The notes beneath the pieces are model-generated. The model worked only from the letters and a program-made list of their open reading frames with translations, was not told the origin of the DNA and did not search any database. The position numbers and the translations under genes are program-made. From positions 1,488,001-1,552,000 of the forward strand of contig NZ_JAUSWJ010000001.1 in NCBI RefSeq assembly GCF_030815145.1: a DNA stretch of 64,000 bases, read 5' to 3'. Shown piece by piece: positions 63,044 to 64,000 of this stretch. This DNA is from Kaistia geumhonensis (GTDB lineage Bacteria; Pseudomonadota; Alphaproteobacteria; Rhizobiales; Kaistiaceae). How positions within the stretch are numbered: position 1 is the first letter of the stretch; each line of letters starts with the position of its first letter.

Positions 63044-64000
63044 ATGAGAAGATCCCTCCGCGTCGCCCTTCTGGCGACCGTGGCGACCTGCTTCGCCGGT
63101 GCGGCGCTGGCCCAGGACCTCATCACCAAGGACCGTGTCGGTCCGGCCGACGCGCCGAAGACGCTGACCTTCCGCCTCACCGGCGACGGCCCGGGCAACA
63201 CCGATCCGGCCTATGCCGAGGCCTACAAGAAGGTCTTCGTCGACTTCATCCAGAAGCATCCCGGCTGGCAGATCAAGCTGGAGCGGATGTCCGACAATAT
63301 CGGCCAGGAGCAGGCGCGCATGCTGGAGCAGGCGAAGTCGGGCTCGGGCCCGGACTGCGCCGCGGTCGACAGCTTCGTGCTGGCACTCTTCATGAACGCC
63401 GGCGTTCTGAAGCCGCTCAACGAGTACTTCACGCAGGCCGAGATCGACGACCTCTTCCCGTTCGTCCGCGAGGGCATCACGGGCAAGGACGGCAAGATCT
63501 ATGCCTGGTGGTGGGGCACCGATCTGCGTGTTCTCTATCGCAACAAGGACATCGTCCCGACCGCGCCCGAGACCTGGGAAGAGCTGAAGGCTGCGGCCAT
63601 CGCTTCCAAGGACAAGGGCATGGAAGGCGTGCTCGTCAATGGCGGCCGCTGGGAAGGCACCACCTTCGACTGGCTCGCCAATTTCTGGGCCCAGGGCGGC
63701 AAGCTCGTCGACGAGAACGGCAAGCCGATCTTCGCCGAAGGCGAGAACCGCGAGAAGTTCCTGAAGGCCGTCAACTACTTCAAGGACCTCGTCGACTCGG
63801 GCGCCGCTCCGAAGCGCGTCGCCACGATCGTCAACTACGACGAGTTCAACGCCGCCGCGACGGCCGGCACCACCGCCCTCTTCATCGGCGGCAACTGGCA
63901 GCTCGCCCAGCTCAAGAACACGATGGAGCCGGAAGAGTTCGCCAAGTGGACCTTCTCGCCGATTCCCGGCCCGACCAAGGACCAGCGTTCGACGGGCACC
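63044..64000 (+). CDS. ABC transporter extracellular sugar-binding protein (partial, 3' end outside window)
   Basis: The first 319 codons of a family 1 solute-binding protein. The signal peptide MRRSLRVALLATVATCFAGA then ALA is cut before QDLITK. YAEAYKKVFVDFIQKHPGWQ, GKIYAWWWGTDLRVLYRNKD and WLANFWAQGGKLVDENG follow the SBP_bac_1 pattern, and the Trp-rich WWWG is suited to sugar stacking. GAGGAG is 9 bases before the ATG. Permease and ATPase genes should follow outside the window. Sugar not identifiable. Confidence 0.88.
   Translation, partial: MRRSLRVALLATVATCFAGAALAQDLITKDRVGPADAPKTLTFRLTGDGPGNTDPAYAEAYKKVFVDFIQKHPGWQIKLERMSDNIGQEQARMLEQAKSGSGPDCAAVDSFVLALFMNAGVLKPLNEYFTQAEIDDLFPFVREGITGKDGKIYAWWWGTDLRVLYRNKDIVPTAPETWEELKAAAIASKDKGMEGVLVNGGRWEGTTFDWLANFWAQGGKLVDENGKPIFAEGENREKFLKAVNYFKDLVDSGAAPKRVATIVNYDEFNAAATAGTTALFIGGNWQLAQLKNTMEPEEFAKWTFSPIPGPTKDQRSTGT

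Overview
The window is high-GC DNA with dense, mostly single-copy genes, short spacers and many ATGA start/stop overlaps. The gene set points to an alphaproteobacterium, most likely Hyphomicrobiales (Rhizobiales). It includes a complete fdsGBACD formate dehydrogenase operon, a plant-type glutamate-cysteine ligase, DUF1127 and DUF3422 proteins, clpS-clpA, and an aerobic-type cobalamin cluster that uses CbiD. The species cannot be named from this sequence. I see no rRNA or tRNA gene, insertion sequence, prophage or CRISPR array, so this looks like ordinary chromosome with several catabolic islands.

Layout. 1-8.0 kb: 2-hydroxyacid oxidation (glcD and partial glcE, an LldD-type FMN oxidase), a fumarase-superfamily C-N lyase resembling ArgH, a DUF3422 protein, and two regulators (LysR and FadR-type GntR) divergent from their likely targets. 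8.0-13.4 kb: a small secreted protein, an SDR, a GFA protein, gshA, a universal stress protein, a DUF937-like protein and a DUF1127 protein. 13.5-18.2 kb: a LysR gene coupled to a CPT-like P-loop kinase, a secreted histidine acid phosphatase and uxaC. 18.3-26.0 kb: fdsGBACD followed by a LacX-type epimerase and a 5-formyl-THF cyclo-ligase-like protein. 26.1-32.0 kb: a large secreted arylsulfatase behind a perfect FNR/FixK-type palindrome, a flavin reductase, two tiny secreted proteins, a winged-helix protein, and a stress pair (KGG-like basic protein and DUF892 ferritin-like protein).

32.1-38.3 kb: a self-contained sugar island of GntR/UTRA repressor, SIS protein, solute-binding protein, two permeases and FGGY kinase. 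It has two tandem DasR/NagR-like operators at its promoter and no ATPase gene. 38.4-45.0 kb: cobG-cobH-cobI-cobJ, cobK reversed, then cobL-cobE-cobM. 45.0-56.9 kb: a ketoglutarate-semialdehyde dehydrogenase, an SDR, a BMP-type nucleoside ABC importer with its nucleoside hydrolase, MgtC, 6-phosphogluconate dehydrogenase and an O-methyltransferase-like enzyme. 56.9-62.4 kb: clpS-clpA, then cobB and cbiD, a detached second part of the cobalamin pathway. 62.4-64 kb: an orphan small protein and the start of another sugar-binding protein, cut by the window end.

The parts fit a soil or plant-associated heterotroph that uses hydroxyacids, uronic acids, sugars, nucleosides and formate and makes B12. 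No single undescribed system stands out clearly. The best candidates are the ATPase-less sugar island with its double operator, the non-canonical ArgH-like lyase with a hairpin over its ribosome-binding site, and the LysR-coupled CPT-like kinase.
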